Source of the DNA: JACVRN01 sp035276685
Lineage (GTDB): Bacteria > Acidobacteriota > Blastocatellia > Pyrinomonadales > Pyrinomonadaceae
DNA: 64,000 bases
Assembly (NCBI GenBank): GCA_035276685.1
Contig: DATELK010000212.1
Span: 1-64,000, forward strand
Direction of reading: 5' to 3'
The notes under the pieces are model-generated. The model did not search any database. It saw only the letters and a list, made by a program, of their open reading frames with translations, and was not told the DNA's origin. Positions 9,701 to 19,339 of this stretch are shown piece by piece (positions within the stretch are counted from its first letter, which is position 1; each line of letters starts with the position of its first letter). A program made the position numbers and the translations under genes.

Positions 9701-12366
9701 ACGACTACGTTTCCTTGCTCAGAGAAGTATCTGCCGGGCAGGCCGCGCCGCTCAAGGTTGTCTATCAATGTAGCGCGAGCTCATCCGGCGATGATTCGCT
9801 TGAGAGCGAGTTGCCGGAAGAGAGCCGCGCGACGGGCTATTCAAACCTGCTTAGACTCTTCGCAGCCTCTGTGAGCGTAGAGCCTTCAGCGCCCCTTGAG
9901 CTATTGACTATCACCGTCAACGCGCAGGAAGTGTCGGGCCGGGAGAGCTTGCGGCCGGGCATGGCTATGCTCGCGGGCGCGTCTCTTGCGCTCTCAGGCA
10001 AGCATCCTTTCCTCGGTTGCCGCAGCGTGGACGTAGAAGCTCTTGAGGACGAGAGAGTGGTAGAGCAGCTTCTAGCGGAGATTGATGCCGACGCTAATGC
10101 GGAGCCGCAGCAGGTAGCCTATCGCGGCTCCTATCGCTGGTCACAGACACGCGAGGCCGTGGCGACGGATGACGACGCCCCTAAGCTCTCAGCCTTACGC
10201 GAAGACGGCTCTTACCTAATCGTGGGCGACGCGGGAGACGCGGGACTTGAGCTGGCAGCGCAGTTGTTCAGGGACACTCGCGCCAGGGTTGTCCTCGCAA
10301 CATCTCCCGCCTCTGCGAAAGAAGGATTGGGGATTGAGCTTGAACAGGAGAGAGAGCGCATCGCGGCGTGGGAATCTGAGATTGATGAAAGCCTCTCTAT
10401 TCGGCCCATAGAGGGTTACGCGGGACTTGAGGAGAGCTTCAATGCTCTCTGCTCAAGCTACATCTACGCCTTCCTGAAGTCAGGGCGCGTGGAGCTGAAA
10501 AAGGGAGCTAGCATCTCGCTTGAAGAGCTGAAGACGGGCCTGCGGATTCCAGACCGCTTCAAGCACTTCCTCGACCTCTTCTTGACGGAGCTTGAAAGCG
10601 ACGGCGTCATTAAGCTCAATGCCGGGGCGTTGGAGTTTCTCAAGGACTCGTCCGAGGTGCGCGAGCCGGAAGAGTTGCGAGAAGAGCTGAGCAAGGTTTA
10701 TCCGCAGTTCGCTTCCTCCTTCTGGCTGCTCGGGCATTGCGTCAGGAGCTATCCGTCAGTCTTCTCTGGCGAGGTGACGCCGTCGAGCGTGCTTTATCCG
10801 GGTGGAAGCTACGAGATGCTGCAAGGCCTCGCGCAATCATCCGTGGAGACTTCGAAGAGCCCCGTCTACAGGCAGCTGCTGTCAAGAGTCATCTCTCATC
10901 TGTCAGAGAGAGCCGGGCGCAAGCTCAGGATACTTGAGGCCGGCGCAGGCACGGGGCTCCTGACCGAGCAGATTTTGAGCGCTCTTGCGGGCCGCGCCGT
11001 CGAGTATCACTTCACGGACATAGGCAGGTCGTTCGTCCTTGAGGCTGAGAAGAAAGATGTGTGGAAGCAGATGGCAGACATGCGCTTCGACACCTTAGAC
11101 ATCTCGGCAGACCCGCAAGCGCAAGGGTTTGAGAACGCGAGCTACGACATCATCATAGCCTTCGACGTGGTGCAGGCGACCGGTGACGTGGCAAAGAGCT
11201 TAGGCAATCTAAAAAGCCTGCTGGCACCGGGCGGCGCAATCTTCCTGCTTCAAACCCTGAAGGCTTTTCGCTGGCAGCACCTGACGTTTGGCCTCTCGCC
11301 CGGCTGGTGGAATTTCAAGGACGACCCTCTGAGAGGCGCGTCGCCAGTCCTTTCCCTGAGCGAGTGGGAGACGGCCCTTCGCGCGCAGGGCTTCGATGCA
11401 GTGCAGAGCTTCCCGCGCGTCGATGCCAAAGAGAGCGACGCGGAGTTCGGCATGATAGCGGCCCGTAGACCGGCCGGGAGCAGGACGCCTGAAGGTCTGA
11501 AAAATGCGGTCGTGGAAGAAGTGTATGCGACAGGCACGGAAGGCTTGCGCGCGGCTGTAGAGCTTGCGCGACATCGTTTGAATCAGCTTAACGGCGTCTT
11601 CTACATCGCGGGCGCGCTAGGCGAGGCTCCGTATCTAATGGAGCGGCGAAGGCTGCACGCGCTCGAAGAAGAGTTGCGAGAGACTGAAGCAGATTTCTGT
11701 CTGCTGCTTGCGCCCGATGAAGCCGCCATGAGCCGCTTTATGGAGACCTTCGTGTACCGGCAGAACCGAAAGAGCGCGGCTCCCCTTTGGCTCTGCTCAA
11801 GACTCGGCGGGGACGGAGCGGCGGCTCTCAGGCAACTGCTCTCTCTGAAGGGAATCACGCACCTCTACGCCGCTGCGGAAGAGTTTGAACAAAGCGCTGC
11901 GGCCGCGAGTGAAGCGTTAAGCGCCGTTGAGGTTAATGGAAACAACGGGAACGGCGCGTCGCCTGAGCATAAGAACGGGCACCATCATGCCGACGAAGCT
12001 GACGAGACGGAGCAGCGTCTTGAAGCAGTCTGGAAGGAGCTGCTTGGTTTGAAAGAGCTGAGCAGGGACGAGAGCTTCTTCGACTTAGGCGGCGACTCTC
12101 TGATAGCTCTTCAGCTCATCTCAAGGCTACGCGACTCCATGCGCGTGGACGTAGGTGTGGCAGACCTCTTCGAGCATCAGACCGTATCCGCCCTGGCGGA
12201 CTTTATCAGGCGTGAGCGGGCCGTGCCTGCCGCCGCTGCGCCCGAGACCCTTGAGCTTTCGCCTTTCGAGAGAGGCGGCGAAGAGCTTGAGGCGCTGCTC
12301 AGCCAGCTAGAGCAGTTCTCCGACGAAGAGGTCAGGTCTCTGCTTCACGAAGGGACGGAGCGTTAG
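6766..12366 (+). CDS. Type I PKS: KS-AT-(inactive KR split by C-methyltransferase)-ACP
   Basis: Polyketide extension module of 1866 aa. KS spans about 10-430 with active Cys177 (SGCSTSL), His311 (EAHGTGT) and KTNVGHL. AT spans about 520-830 with GHSFGE, Ser624; the selectivity motif reads AGHS rather than HAFH or YASH, so I do not assign the extender. A KR-like shell follows, but its nucleotide motif is degraded (GDAGDAG at about 1150) and the Ser-Tyr-Asn catalytic set is absent, so beta-reduction is not expected. Inserted in that shell is a SAM-dependent C-methyltransferase (about 1230-1550; ILEAGAGTG at about 1389). The ACP has DLGGDS with Ser1778. Expected output is an alpha-methyl-beta-keto unit. 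It starts 12 bases after the preceding NRPS gene. Confidence 0.93.
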   Translation: METSGDGFNIAIIGMSGRFPGAQSVAEFWENLREGRESISFFTEDELRESGVSARVIDDKRFVRAGAVIPGAFDFDAAFFDINRSEAELLDPQHRLFLECAWEALEEAGYDTEQYRGDISVFGGVSFHPYLWSNLWGQEADHMQTHLLKINLAGALTGRVSYKLNLKGPSLTLQSGCSTSLVAVHLACQSLLGYECDMALAGGVSVDTDARGYFVQEGALSPDGHTRAFDANAQGVVGGNGVGLVLLKRLEDALAEGDHIYAVIRGSAINNDGSLKIGYTAPSVQGQVRAIMAAQLVAGVPAETIDFIEAHGTGTPLGDQIELKALTEAFRATTDRKQFCAIGSVKTNVGHLDNAAGVTGLIKAALALHHRLLPASLHYESPNPEFDLLSSPFYVNSAATTWARESRPRRASVSSFGIGGTNAHAVLEEAPEAKAASNSRSWQLLTLSARTASALDAVTAQLVNYIKLHPEENLADIAYTCHLGRRAFNHRRMLVCSDREDAVKSLEELTPQRVFTAAQEPVNRPVAFMFPGGGAQHLQMGRGLYHEEQLFHEQLDLCAEILQPELGYDLRRVLYADSEADIAEASERLANPACAMAANFAIEYALASLFISWGVRPAAMIGHSFGEYVAATMAGVLTLEDALRLIVLRGKLFERLDEGAMLSVPLPEEEIEPLLGEQLSLAAINGPSRCVVSGPLPAIDEMEKLLGARKVSTSRLQANRAGHSRMVVPILKEFSQLIASFRLEPPRIPFISNVTGTWITPAQATDSDYWVSHLRQTVRFADGISELVKEPARILLEVGPGQILSSLTRRQLADKRTQLSLASLPDPQDKREDMAFLLGTLGKLWLAGVRVEWESFYREERRRRLSLPTYPFERQSFRRAPKQAAASGGTNGKPQTSKSQKTESPFYTHGWKRLPLIQQSLSSDRLRKPLLLFLDESIFGEALLKKLRASGRTAIAVHAGEAFARRSETDYTINPAATDDYVSLLREVSAGQAAPLKVVYQCSASSSGDDSLESELPEESRATGYSNLLRLFAASVSVEPSAPLELLTITVNAQEVSGRESLRPGMAMLAGASLALSGKHPFLGCRSVDVEALEDERVVEQLLAEIDADANAEPQQVAYRGSYRWSQTREAVATDDDAPKLSALREDGSYLIVGDAGDAGLELAAQLFRDTRARVVLATSPASAKEGLGIELEQERERIAAWESEIDESLSIRPIEGYAGLEESFNALCSSYIYAFLKSGRVELKKGASISLEELKTGLRIPDRFKHFLDLFLTELESDGVIKLNAGALEFLKDSSEVREPEELREELSKVYPQFASSFWLLGHCVRSYPSVFSGEVTPSSVLYPGGSYEMLQGLAQSSVETSKSPVYRQLLSRVISHLSERAGRKLRILEAGAGTGLLTEQILSALAGRAVEYHFTDIGRSFVLEAEKKDVWKQMADMRFDTLDISADPQAQGFENASYDIIIAFDVVQATGDVAKSLGNLKSLLAPGGAIFLLQTLKAFRWQHLTFGLSPGWWNFKDDPLRGASPVLSLSEWETALRAQGFDAVQSFPRVDAKESDAEFGMIAARRPAGSRTPEGLKNAVVEEVYATGTEGLRAAVELARHRLNQLNGVFYIAGALGEAPYLMERRRLHALEEELRETEADFCLLLAPDEAAMSRFMETFVYRQNRKSAAPLWLCSRLGGDGAAALRQLLSLKGITHLYAAAEEFEQSAAAASEALSAVEVNGNNGNGASPEHKNGHHHADEADETEQRLEAVWKELLGLKELSRDESFFDLGGDSLIALQLISRLRDSMRVDVGVADLFEHQTVSALADFIRRERAVPAAAAPETLELSPFERGGEELEALLSQLEQFSDEEVRSLLHEGTER

Positions 12367-12371
12367 CCCTT

Positions 12372-15300
12372 ATGAGCGACCACACGCAACGCATAGACGG
12401 GCTCAGCGCAGAGCGCCGGGAGCTTCTCATACGTCTACTCGAAAAGAAGGGGCAGCAGTATAACGTCTTCCCCCTCTCCTTCGCGCAGCAGCGTATGTGG
12501 TTCCTCTATCGCTCTGAGCCTGAGAGCCCCTTCTACAACGTCGCGCTCAAGATTCGATTAAATGGCACGCTCAACATTCTGGCGATGGAGCGCGCACTGA
12601 GCGAGATAGTACGTCGCCATGAAGTCCTTCGCACCACCTTCACCTCCATAGACGGAGCCCCCGTGCAGGTTATAGCGGCGCACAAGCCCTTGCAGCTTCC
12701 CCTCGTAGACCTGAGCCAGATGAATGAAGGCGAGCGAGAGGCGCGGGCCACGCAGATAATTGAGGAAGAAGCAAAGCGTCCCTTCGATTTGGAGCGCGGG
12801 CCTGTCGTTCGCGCTCGCCTCGTGCGGCTCGAAGCGCAAGCGCACCTGCTGCTCTTCTGCACGCACCACATAGTCGTTGACGGCTGGGCCATAGGCGTGC
12901 TGCTCAAGGAGCTGTCGTCGCTGTACGAGTCCTATGTCTACGGCGCTGCGCCTCAGCTTCCCGAATTGACGATTCAATACGCGGACTACGCGCGGCAGCA
13001 ACAGCAGGCGGGCGCAAAGCTCTACGAGTCTCATCTGGATTACTGGAAGAAGAAGCTCAGCGGCTCAAGCCACGTGCTTGAGCTTCCGACCGAGCGACCG
13101 CGCCCGGCGGTGCAAACCTATCGCGGCGCGCACGAGTCGCTCTCGTTCCCGGCTGAGCTGGTTGACTCGCTCAAGTCGTTTGCTCAGCAAGAGGGCGTCA
13201 CGCTCTTCATGCTGCTCGTGGCCGGTTACGAAGCGCTGCTTCACCGTTACACGGGCCGGACGGATTTTAACATCGGCACGCCCGTCAGCGGTCGAAGCCG
13301 CCCCGAGCTTGAAAGCCTGGTAGGTCTCTTCTCCAACACGCTGATTCTGCGGGCAGACGTTTCGGGCGCGCTCACATTTCAAGAGCTGATTGAGCGCGTG
13401 CGCCGCACCTGCCTTGAGGCCTACACGCACCAGGAGTTGCCCTTTGATAAGGTCGTGGAAGTTCTGCAACCCGAAAGAGACGCTAGCCGCCACCCGCTCG
13501 TGCAGGTCACGTTCTCTCTACAGAACGAAGCGCTCGCGCAGCAAGCCTCTCTGAAAGCGATGCGCCTTCCGGGGCTCGCCGCGAGCCTTGAGGACGTGGA
13601 GACGGGAACCGTCCAGTTCGACCTGATTCTGACCGTCGAGCAGTCTGAGCAGGAGCTGCGGGCGAGCTTTTCATATAACGCAGACCTGTTCGACGCCGCG
13701 TTCATGCGCCACATGCTGGGCCACTACGAAAGATTACTGGAAGGAGCTGTGAGAGCGCCGCAGACGCTTCTTGCGGAGCTGCCGCTCCTGAGCCGGGAAG
13801 AAGAGGAGCGATTGCTGGCCCAAGGTACAGGGCCGCAGAGAGAGTACGCGCGCGGCCACTCGCTGACAGAGCTATTCGACGCGCAGGCGGCGCGCACTCC
13901 GTCCTGCGTGGCCGTCTCGTCAGGCGAGCGCAGGCTGACTTACGCGGAGCTTGAGAGGCGCGCGAACCGTCTCGCCAATTACCTTCGCTCTCAAGATTTA
14001 GGTGAAGGTTCTACGGTCGGCCTGTTTGTGAGAGCTTCGGAAGAGCTGGCCGTGAGCGCACTGGGCATTCTCAAGGCGGGGGCGGCGCTTCTTCCCTTGT
14101 CGCCTTCGGCCACGCCCTTCGAGTTGGAATCATTAAAGAGCCTTCAGCTTTCGGCGCTCGTCTTTGAAGATGAGTCCGCGAGGGAATTTGAAAGCCTTGC
14201 CTCAAGAGTTATACGCCTTGATGACAATCGCGCTCGCATCAATGAGCAGAGCGCAGATGCCCCTGCACAATCTACATCGGCTGAAAGCATCGCATACATA
14301 CTGCCGCGCGAAGCTTCTGACGGTGGAGCTATCAGCGTCTTGCACGGGACAGCGCAGAACCGTCTGCGCTGGTTGCAGGAGACCTGTCCCGTAGCCTCCG
14401 GCGAGGCGGTGCTATATCGTTCAACTATGAACGTGGAGACGGCTCTGTGTGACCTGCTCTGGCCGCTCATTAGCGGAGGCCGTCTAGTCTTATCTGCGGA
14501 GAGTGAGTCAGCGTTTGAGTCGTTGCCCGCGATAGTCGAGAGGGAGCAGGTCGTGGCTACGCGGCTCGTGGCTTCTGAGATTGCGCGGCTTGTCGAAGAC
14601 GCAAGCGTGACGGGCGAGGCTGTGCGAGGAAGGCTTGCTTCACTCAGATGGGTAATCTGCGCGGGCGAGCCTCTGGCCCAGAGGACTCTTGATACGTGGC
14701 GAAGGCTTATGAGCCACGCTGTCATCTGCGAATGCCAGACCGTCGCAGGGACAGAGGTGCTGGCCGTACTTCATCAAGGCGCGTGTGAAGCTGTTAAGCC
14801 GGAAGCGGTGCAGGGCGGCGAGGCCTTTGCCGGATATCCCGTCAATAACGTCTCGGTCGTGGTGGTGAATGAGGCGGGCCGCATGATGCCTGCGGGCGCG
14901 TGGGGCGAAGTCAGCATCGGCGGTGAAGCTCTGGCGGGCGTTGCGGGCAACGGGCGGCTGCGAACTGCCTGGCGCGGGCGCTGGCTCGCGGACGGCCGCC
15001 TGATGCTTGAGGCCGGTAGCGGCCGGGCATGGATTGACGACCGCCTCGTCGCTTATGGCGAAGTCGAAGCGGCGCTGCTCGCTGTAGAGCCCGGTGTGCA
15101 GGAGTGCGCGGTGCGTGCGCGGCGCACACGTCGCGGGACGCGGCTGGTCGCTTACCTTGTCAAGACTGGAAGAGCCTCCAATGCAGAGTTGTCTGAGCGT
15201 CTCGCGCATAGGCTGCCCTCGTACCAGATGCCGCAACACTTTGTAGAGCTGTCATCGCTGCCCTTAACGTCGAAAGGCGCTGTGGATGAAGCGGCGCTGG

Positions 15301-18300
15301 CCGCCGTCCCGCTAATAGAAGAGGCAGAGCTGAGGAAGCTGGAAGAGCAGCTACGCGGTGTGCCGCGCGTGTATGACGCGGCCGTAGTCGTGCATGAAGC
15401 CTTGGAGCAAGCGCGCACGCTTCACCTCACAGACCTGTTTGACGACGCGCAGGGAAGAGAGGACGAGTCTGCGGAAGAGGCAGGCGCGCACCTCTACGCG
15501 GAAGCGACGACGCGTCAGGCGTTCTGCGACGGCGGGCCGCTCAAAGCGGAGGGCTCGCTGCCCAGGAACTTGAAAGAGATGCTCTACAGGGCCGCTCAAA
15601 ACTCTTCAAAGGGCATCACCTACCTGTCCGGCACGGACGTACGCCACTATTCCTACGGCGAGCTGCTGCGAGAGGCCGAGCGTTTGGGCGGCTGGCTCAA
15701 GGCCAAAGGCGCTCGTGCTGGCGAGCCTGTGATTCTGCAACTGGAAGACAACAGAGAGTTCCTCTCAACCTTCTGGGCCTGCGTGCTGGAAGGGATAGTG
15801 CCTGTGCCTCTGGCGACTGCTTCGAGCTACGAGCAGGAGGGCCAGTCTATCAGGATGCTAAAGAACGTCTGGCAGATGTTGGAGAGCCCGCTTGTCGTCA
15901 CGAGCAGCCGCCGCGAGGCTGATATTAGAGCCCTGCTTGAGAGAGCGAGCGGCGCGAAGGCCAGCGTGATTTCTGTGGAAGAGGCCGATGAAAGTGAAGC
16001 GCAGGGCGTTGGTCAGCAATCTTCCGTTGCAGAGCGCGCCGTCGAGTCCATAGCTGAAGAGTCCGCAGACGTTGCGCTCCTTCTGTTCACTTCGGGCAGC
16101 ACGGGTAAGCCGAAGGGCGTACAACTCACGCACCGCAACATCATCAGGATGTCTGCTGGCATAGCCGAGCTGAACGGCTATCACGCGGGAGAGGTGACGC
16201 TCAACTGGATGCCTCTGACGCACGTGGGCGGGCTCGTGATGTTTCACCTGAGGGATGTCTTTCTGGGCTGCGCGCAGCTTCACGCCGGAACCAATGACAT
16301 ACTTGAGAATCCGCTGCGCTGGCTGGATGTTATTCAGGACTACGGCGTGACCGTGACGTGGGCACCGAACTTCGCCTTCAAGCTCATTAACGACCATGCT
16401 CGGCTGATTCGTCAAAGAAGCTGGAATCTATCGTCGCTCAGGCTCATAGCCAACGGCGGCGAAGTGGTCAACGCGCAGACCACCATGACTTTCCTAGGCC
16501 TGCTCGCGAAGGACGGCCTCGCGCCGACCGCCATGCGCCCGGGCTTCGGCATGTCCGAGACCTCTTCTTCCATCATCTCTTCGGAGGCGCTGGCGCTCGG
16601 CTCCGAGCGCGGCCTGCAAAGAGTGGACGTGCTTAACGGCAACAAGGTCTTGGCGGGCTCGAACGGCTCCGCACGAGCCGCGACTTTCGTAGAGGTAGGC
16701 CTCCCTGCGCCGGGCCTTCAGGTCAGAATCGTTGATAGGGAGAACCGGCAGCTTTCCGAAGACACTATAGGCCGTCTTCAGGTCAGGGGGGCGCAGGTCA
16801 CGCCCGGCTACTACAGGAACGACGAGGCTAACCGCGAAGCCTTCTGCGAAGACGGCTGGCTCAACACGGGCGACCTTGGATTTCTGCACGACGGGCGATT
16901 GACGGTCACGGGCAGGGAGAAGGACGTTATCATAGTCAACGGCGTCAACTTCTACGCGCCCGAGATAGAGGCCGTCGTAGAGACTGTGGAAGGTGTCGAA
17001 GGCTCTTACACCGCCGCCTGCGCCGTGCGAGAGAGAGACGGCGACACGGACAAGCTCGCCATCTTCTTTCACTCGCGCCTTCGTGAGCGCACCGAGCAGG
17101 CCGACCTTGTTAAGCGCATACGCGAGACGGTTGCGCGACGCGCAGGCATCAATGCAGACTACGTGCTACTGCTTGAAAAGTCAGAGATTCCCAAGACCGA
17201 CATAGGCAAGATTCAACGCGCGCAGCTCAAGCAGCAGTTCGAGCAGGGCGGTTTCGCCGCCAGAGTCAAAGAGCTTGACCTCGCGCTTGAAAACAGCAAC
17301 ACCCTGCCCGACTGGTTCTATAGACAGGTCTGGGTGCCTAAACGCATCGCTCACCTTCATCAGCATCTGCCAAAGACCTGCCTTGTCTTCATGGACGAGC
17401 GTGGCCTTGGCACGGAGCTTTGCGCGGAGCTGAAACGGCGCGGAAGCGAGACTGTCAGCGTCAAGCCCGGCACGGACTTCCTCAAACAGAGCCGCGAGCA
17501 ATACCTGCTGAATCCTTCCAGCCCCGAGCATTACAGGGAGTTGATGAACGCGCTTGCGGTTGACGGAATCACGCCTGAGCAGTTGCTGCACCTCTGGGCT
17601 TATGACGAAGAGGCAAGTGAGGGCCGGGAAGAGCTTGAAGAGGCACAGGAGCGCGGGCTCTATAGCCTGCTGTGGCTCGCGCAGGCGCTGGCAGTTGGGG
17701 AAGAATGTGAAGCCAAGTTGAACGTAGTCACCTGCCAGTCGCAGGAGGCCGGTCGCCCTGAGCTTATCAGAGCCTTTCAACACTCTACGCTGCCGGGCTT
17801 TCTCAGGAGCCTACGCATAGAGCTGCCTTCATGCGACGTGCGCCATCTGGATTTGGAGGCGGGAGACGCGCGAGTAAACGTCTCGCTTCTGCTGGAAGAG
17901 CTGCGTGCCGTGAAGGGCGAGGCCGAGGTCTCTTATAGAGGCGGCCAGAGGCTCGTCGCGCGCCTTGAGAGATTAGAGATGCTTGAGGCGGAGCGTCGTC
18001 CCGTGCCGTTCCAGAGAGGCGGGCTCTATCTGGTGTCCGGGGCTTTGGGCGGCGTGGGCGCTCGTGTCTCCGAATACCTGATAAAGCATTACGACGTGAG
18101 ACTCCTGCTCGTCGGGCGCACGAGCCTCGCGGCGGAGCAGGATGCAAAAGTATTCGAGCGACAGGAGCGGCTGCGCGCGATTGAAGCCGCAGGCGGTCAG
18201 GGCTCGTGCCTCTATCGCGCCGTTGATGTCTGCGACCGTGAAGGCTTGCGGCAGGCTGTGGAGGAAGCAGAGCTGCTTTTCGGGCGAAGGCTTGACGGCG

Positions 18301-19319
18301 TGCTGCACCTCGCGGGTGAAGAAGACCTTGCGCGCCACTGGCAGGAGATGGAGCGCTACTGGGCCAAGGCAGAGACGCGTGAGCACGTAGCCTCAACGCT
18401 CGGCGCAAAGCTCACGGGAACCTGGAATCTTTTCGAGCTGCTCAAGGAGCGCGGGCGAGCCGTCTTCATAAGCTTCTCTTCCGTCAACAGCGTCTTCGGG
18501 GCCGCGACCTTCGCCGCGTACTCCGCGGCCAACAGCTTCCTCGACGGCTTCAGTGCTTACAGTCGCGCGCACAATTCCAACGTAGAGACGTGGAGCTTCA
18601 ACTGGACTGTCTGGGACGGGATAGGCATGAGCGCCACCGGGCCAGAATACGCGCGCGAGGTGGCGCAAAGCCTCGGCTACTCCCTGATGACGGCGGAGCA
18701 GGGAATGCACTCGCTCATGGCGGGACTCTCGCGTCCGCCCATGAACGTTGTCGTCGGCCTCAACGGCACGCACGAAGAGGTGCGTAGAAGGTTGCAGGGC
18801 AGGCAGGCCAAGGTGCAGCGCGTGTCGGCCTTCTACACTTCTCGCGATGAAGCGCCGTCTCAGTCGGAGCTTAAAGAATCGGTCGAGTCGTTCGAGCTTG
18901 AGACCGGAGCTTTAGTGGAGTTTCAGAAGGTCGAGTCGCTTGTGCGCGCGGCGGACGGCGCGGTTGACGAGCGTGCGCTTCTTGAGAGAGCCGTGGGCAA
19001 CCTTAAATCCGAAGCCTTTCATGCTCCGCAGGGAGAGGTTGAGAAACAGCTCCTTGAGGTCTGGAAAAAGGTCTTGGAGGTTGAGCGCGTGGGCGTCAAC
19101 GACAAGTTCTTCGAGGTCGGAGGAAACTCTCTCAAGAGCCTGAGGCTGCTCGCGGCCATCAACCAGCGGTTTTCCTGCCAGGTGGCGGTCGCAGACCTCT
19201 TCAAGTTCAGCACCGTGAAGGCGCTCGGCTCTCACATAGAAAAGCTCACCTCGAACGGTCACGGAAACGGCAACGGCAACGGCAACGGCGGACACAAAAT
19301 CAGCGGCTTTGAGCTTTAA
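12372..19319 (+). CDS. NRPS: C - pseudo-A - acyl-AMP ligase - KR - PCP
   Basis: A 2315-aa module. The C domain (about 30-470) carries HHIVVDG at 165-171. Next is a full-length adenylation-like domain (about 485-960) that has lost the phosphate-binding TSGSTG and most other core motifs, so it should be catalytically dead. It is followed by an intact second ANL ligase (about 1065-1640) with TSGSTGKPKG at 1240, GMSETSS, GREKDVIIVNG and a C-terminal IGKIQR lysine motif. This ligase lacks the Asp that binds the amino group of amino acids; that region reads LTHVGG. The KR (about 1700-2110) has an intact GALGGVG and the Ser/YSAAN catalytic set. The PCP has EVGGNS with Ser2253, ending in an Asn-Gly repeat tail. 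A ligase without the Asp plus a KR in one module is known for alpha-keto acid activation and reduction (cereulide, valinomycin, cryptophycin), so an alpha-hydroxy acid is the best guess. A fatty acid is the alternative. Confidence 0.85.
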   Translation: MSDHTQRIDGLSAERRELLIRLLEKKGQQYNVFPLSFAQQRMWFLYRSEPESPFYNVALKIRLNGTLNILAMERALSEIVRRHEVLRTTFTSIDGAPVQVIAAHKPLQLPLVDLSQMNEGEREARATQIIEEEAKRPFDLERGPVVRARLVRLEAQAHLLLFCTHHIVVDGWAIGVLLKELSSLYESYVYGAAPQLPELTIQYADYARQQQQAGAKLYESHLDYWKKKLSGSSHVLELPTERPRPAVQTYRGAHESLSFPAELVDSLKSFAQQEGVTLFMLLVAGYEALLHRYTGRTDFNIGTPVSGRSRPELESLVGLFSNTLILRADVSGALTFQELIERVRRTCLEAYTHQELPFDKVVEVLQPERDASRHPLVQVTFSLQNEALAQQASLKAMRLPGLAASLEDVETGTVQFDLILTVEQSEQELRASFSYNADLFDAAFMRHMLGHYERLLEGAVRAPQTLLAELPLLSREEEERLLAQGTGPQREYARGHSLTELFDAQAARTPSCVAVSSGERRLTYAELERRANRLANYLRSQDLGEGSTVGLFVRASEELAVSALGILKAGAALLPLSPSATPFELESLKSLQLSALVFEDESAREFESLASRVIRLDDNRARINEQSADAPAQSTSAESIAYILPREASDGGAISVLHGTAQNRLRWLQETCPVASGEAVLYRSTMNVETALCDLLWPLISGGRLVLSAESESAFESLPAIVEREQVVATRLVASEIARLVEDASVTGEAVRGRLASLRWVICAGEPLAQRTLDTWRRLMSHAVICECQTVAGTEVLAVLHQGACEAVKPEAVQGGEAFAGYPVNNVSVVVVNEAGRMMPAGAWGEVSIGGEALAGVAGNGRLRTAWRGRWLADGRLMLEAGSGRAWIDDRLVAYGEVEAALLAVEPGVQECAVRARRTRRGTRLVAYLVKTGRASNAELSERLAHRLPSYQMPQHFVELSSLPLTSKGAVDEAALAAVPLIEEAELRKLEEQLRGVPRVYDAAVVVHEALEQARTLHLTDLFDDAQGREDESAEEAGAHLYAEATTRQAFCDGGPLKAEGSLPRNLKEMLYRAAQNSSKGITYLSGTDVRHYSYGELLREAERLGGWLKAKGARAGEPVILQLEDNREFLSTFWACVLEGIVPVPLATASSYEQEGQSIRMLKNVWQMLESPLVVTSSRREADIRALLERASGAKASVISVEEADESEAQGVGQQSSVAERAVESIAEESADVALLLFTSGSTGKPKGVQLTHRNIIRMSAGIAELNGYHAGEVTLNWMPLTHVGGLVMFHLRDVFLGCAQLHAGTNDILENPLRWLDVIQDYGVTVTWAPNFAFKLINDHARLIRQRSWNLSSLRLIANGGEVVNAQTTMTFLGLLAKDGLAPTAMRPGFGMSETSSSIISSEALALGSERGLQRVDVLNGNKVLAGSNGSARAATFVEVGLPAPGLQVRIVDRENRQLSEDTIGRLQVRGAQVTPGYYRNDEANREAFCEDGWLNTGDLGFLHDGRLTVTGREKDVIIVNGVNFYAPEIEAVVETVEGVEGSYTAACAVRERDGDTDKLAIFFHSRLRERTEQADLVKRIRETVARRAGINADYVLLLEKSEIPKTDIGKIQRAQLKQQFEQGGFAARVKELDLALENSNTLPDWFYRQVWVPKRIAHLHQHLPKTCLVFMDERGLGTELCAELKRRGSETVSVKPGTDFLKQSREQYLLNPSSPEHYRELMNALAVDGITPEQLLHLWAYDEEASEGREELEEAQERGLYSLLWLAQALAVGEECEAKLNVVTCQSQEAGRPELIRAFQHSTLPGFLRSLRIELPSCDVRHLDLEAGDARVNVSLLLEELRAVKGEAEVSYRGGQRLVARLERLEMLEAERRPVPFQRGGLYLVSGALGGVGARVSEYLIKHYDVRLLLVGRTSLAAEQDAKVFERQERLRAIEAAGGQGSCLYRAVDVCDREGLRQAVEEAELLFGRRLDGVLHLAGEEDLARHWQEMERYWAKAETREHVASTLGAKLTGTWNLFELLKERGRAVFISFSSVNSVFGAATFAAYSAANSFLDGFSAYSRAHNSNVETWSFNWTVWDGIGMSATGPEYAREVAQSLGYSLMTAEQGMHSLMAGLSRPPMNVVVGLNGTHEEVRRRLQGRQAKVQRVSAFYTSRDEAPSQSELKESVESFELETGALVEFQKVESLVRAADGAVDERALLERAVGNLKSEAFHAPQGEVEKQLLEVWKKVLEVERVGVNDKFFEVGGNSLKSLRLLAAINQRFSCQVAVADLFKFSTVKALGSHIEKLTSNGHGNGNGNGNGGHKISGFEL

Positions 19320-19339
19320 GCTTCGCAACAGGACTCTTT

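Noticed and set aside
10130..11950. Active KR in the first PKS
   Set aside because: The cofactor loop reads GDAGDAG and no Ser/Tyr/Asn catalytic set is found; only a structural remnant remains.
19250..19300. Short tandem repeat as a possible regulatory or CRISPR-like repeat
   Set aside because: It is in-frame coding for an Asn-Gly linker tail; similar linkers occur near 6.2, 11.94 and 36.7 kb.
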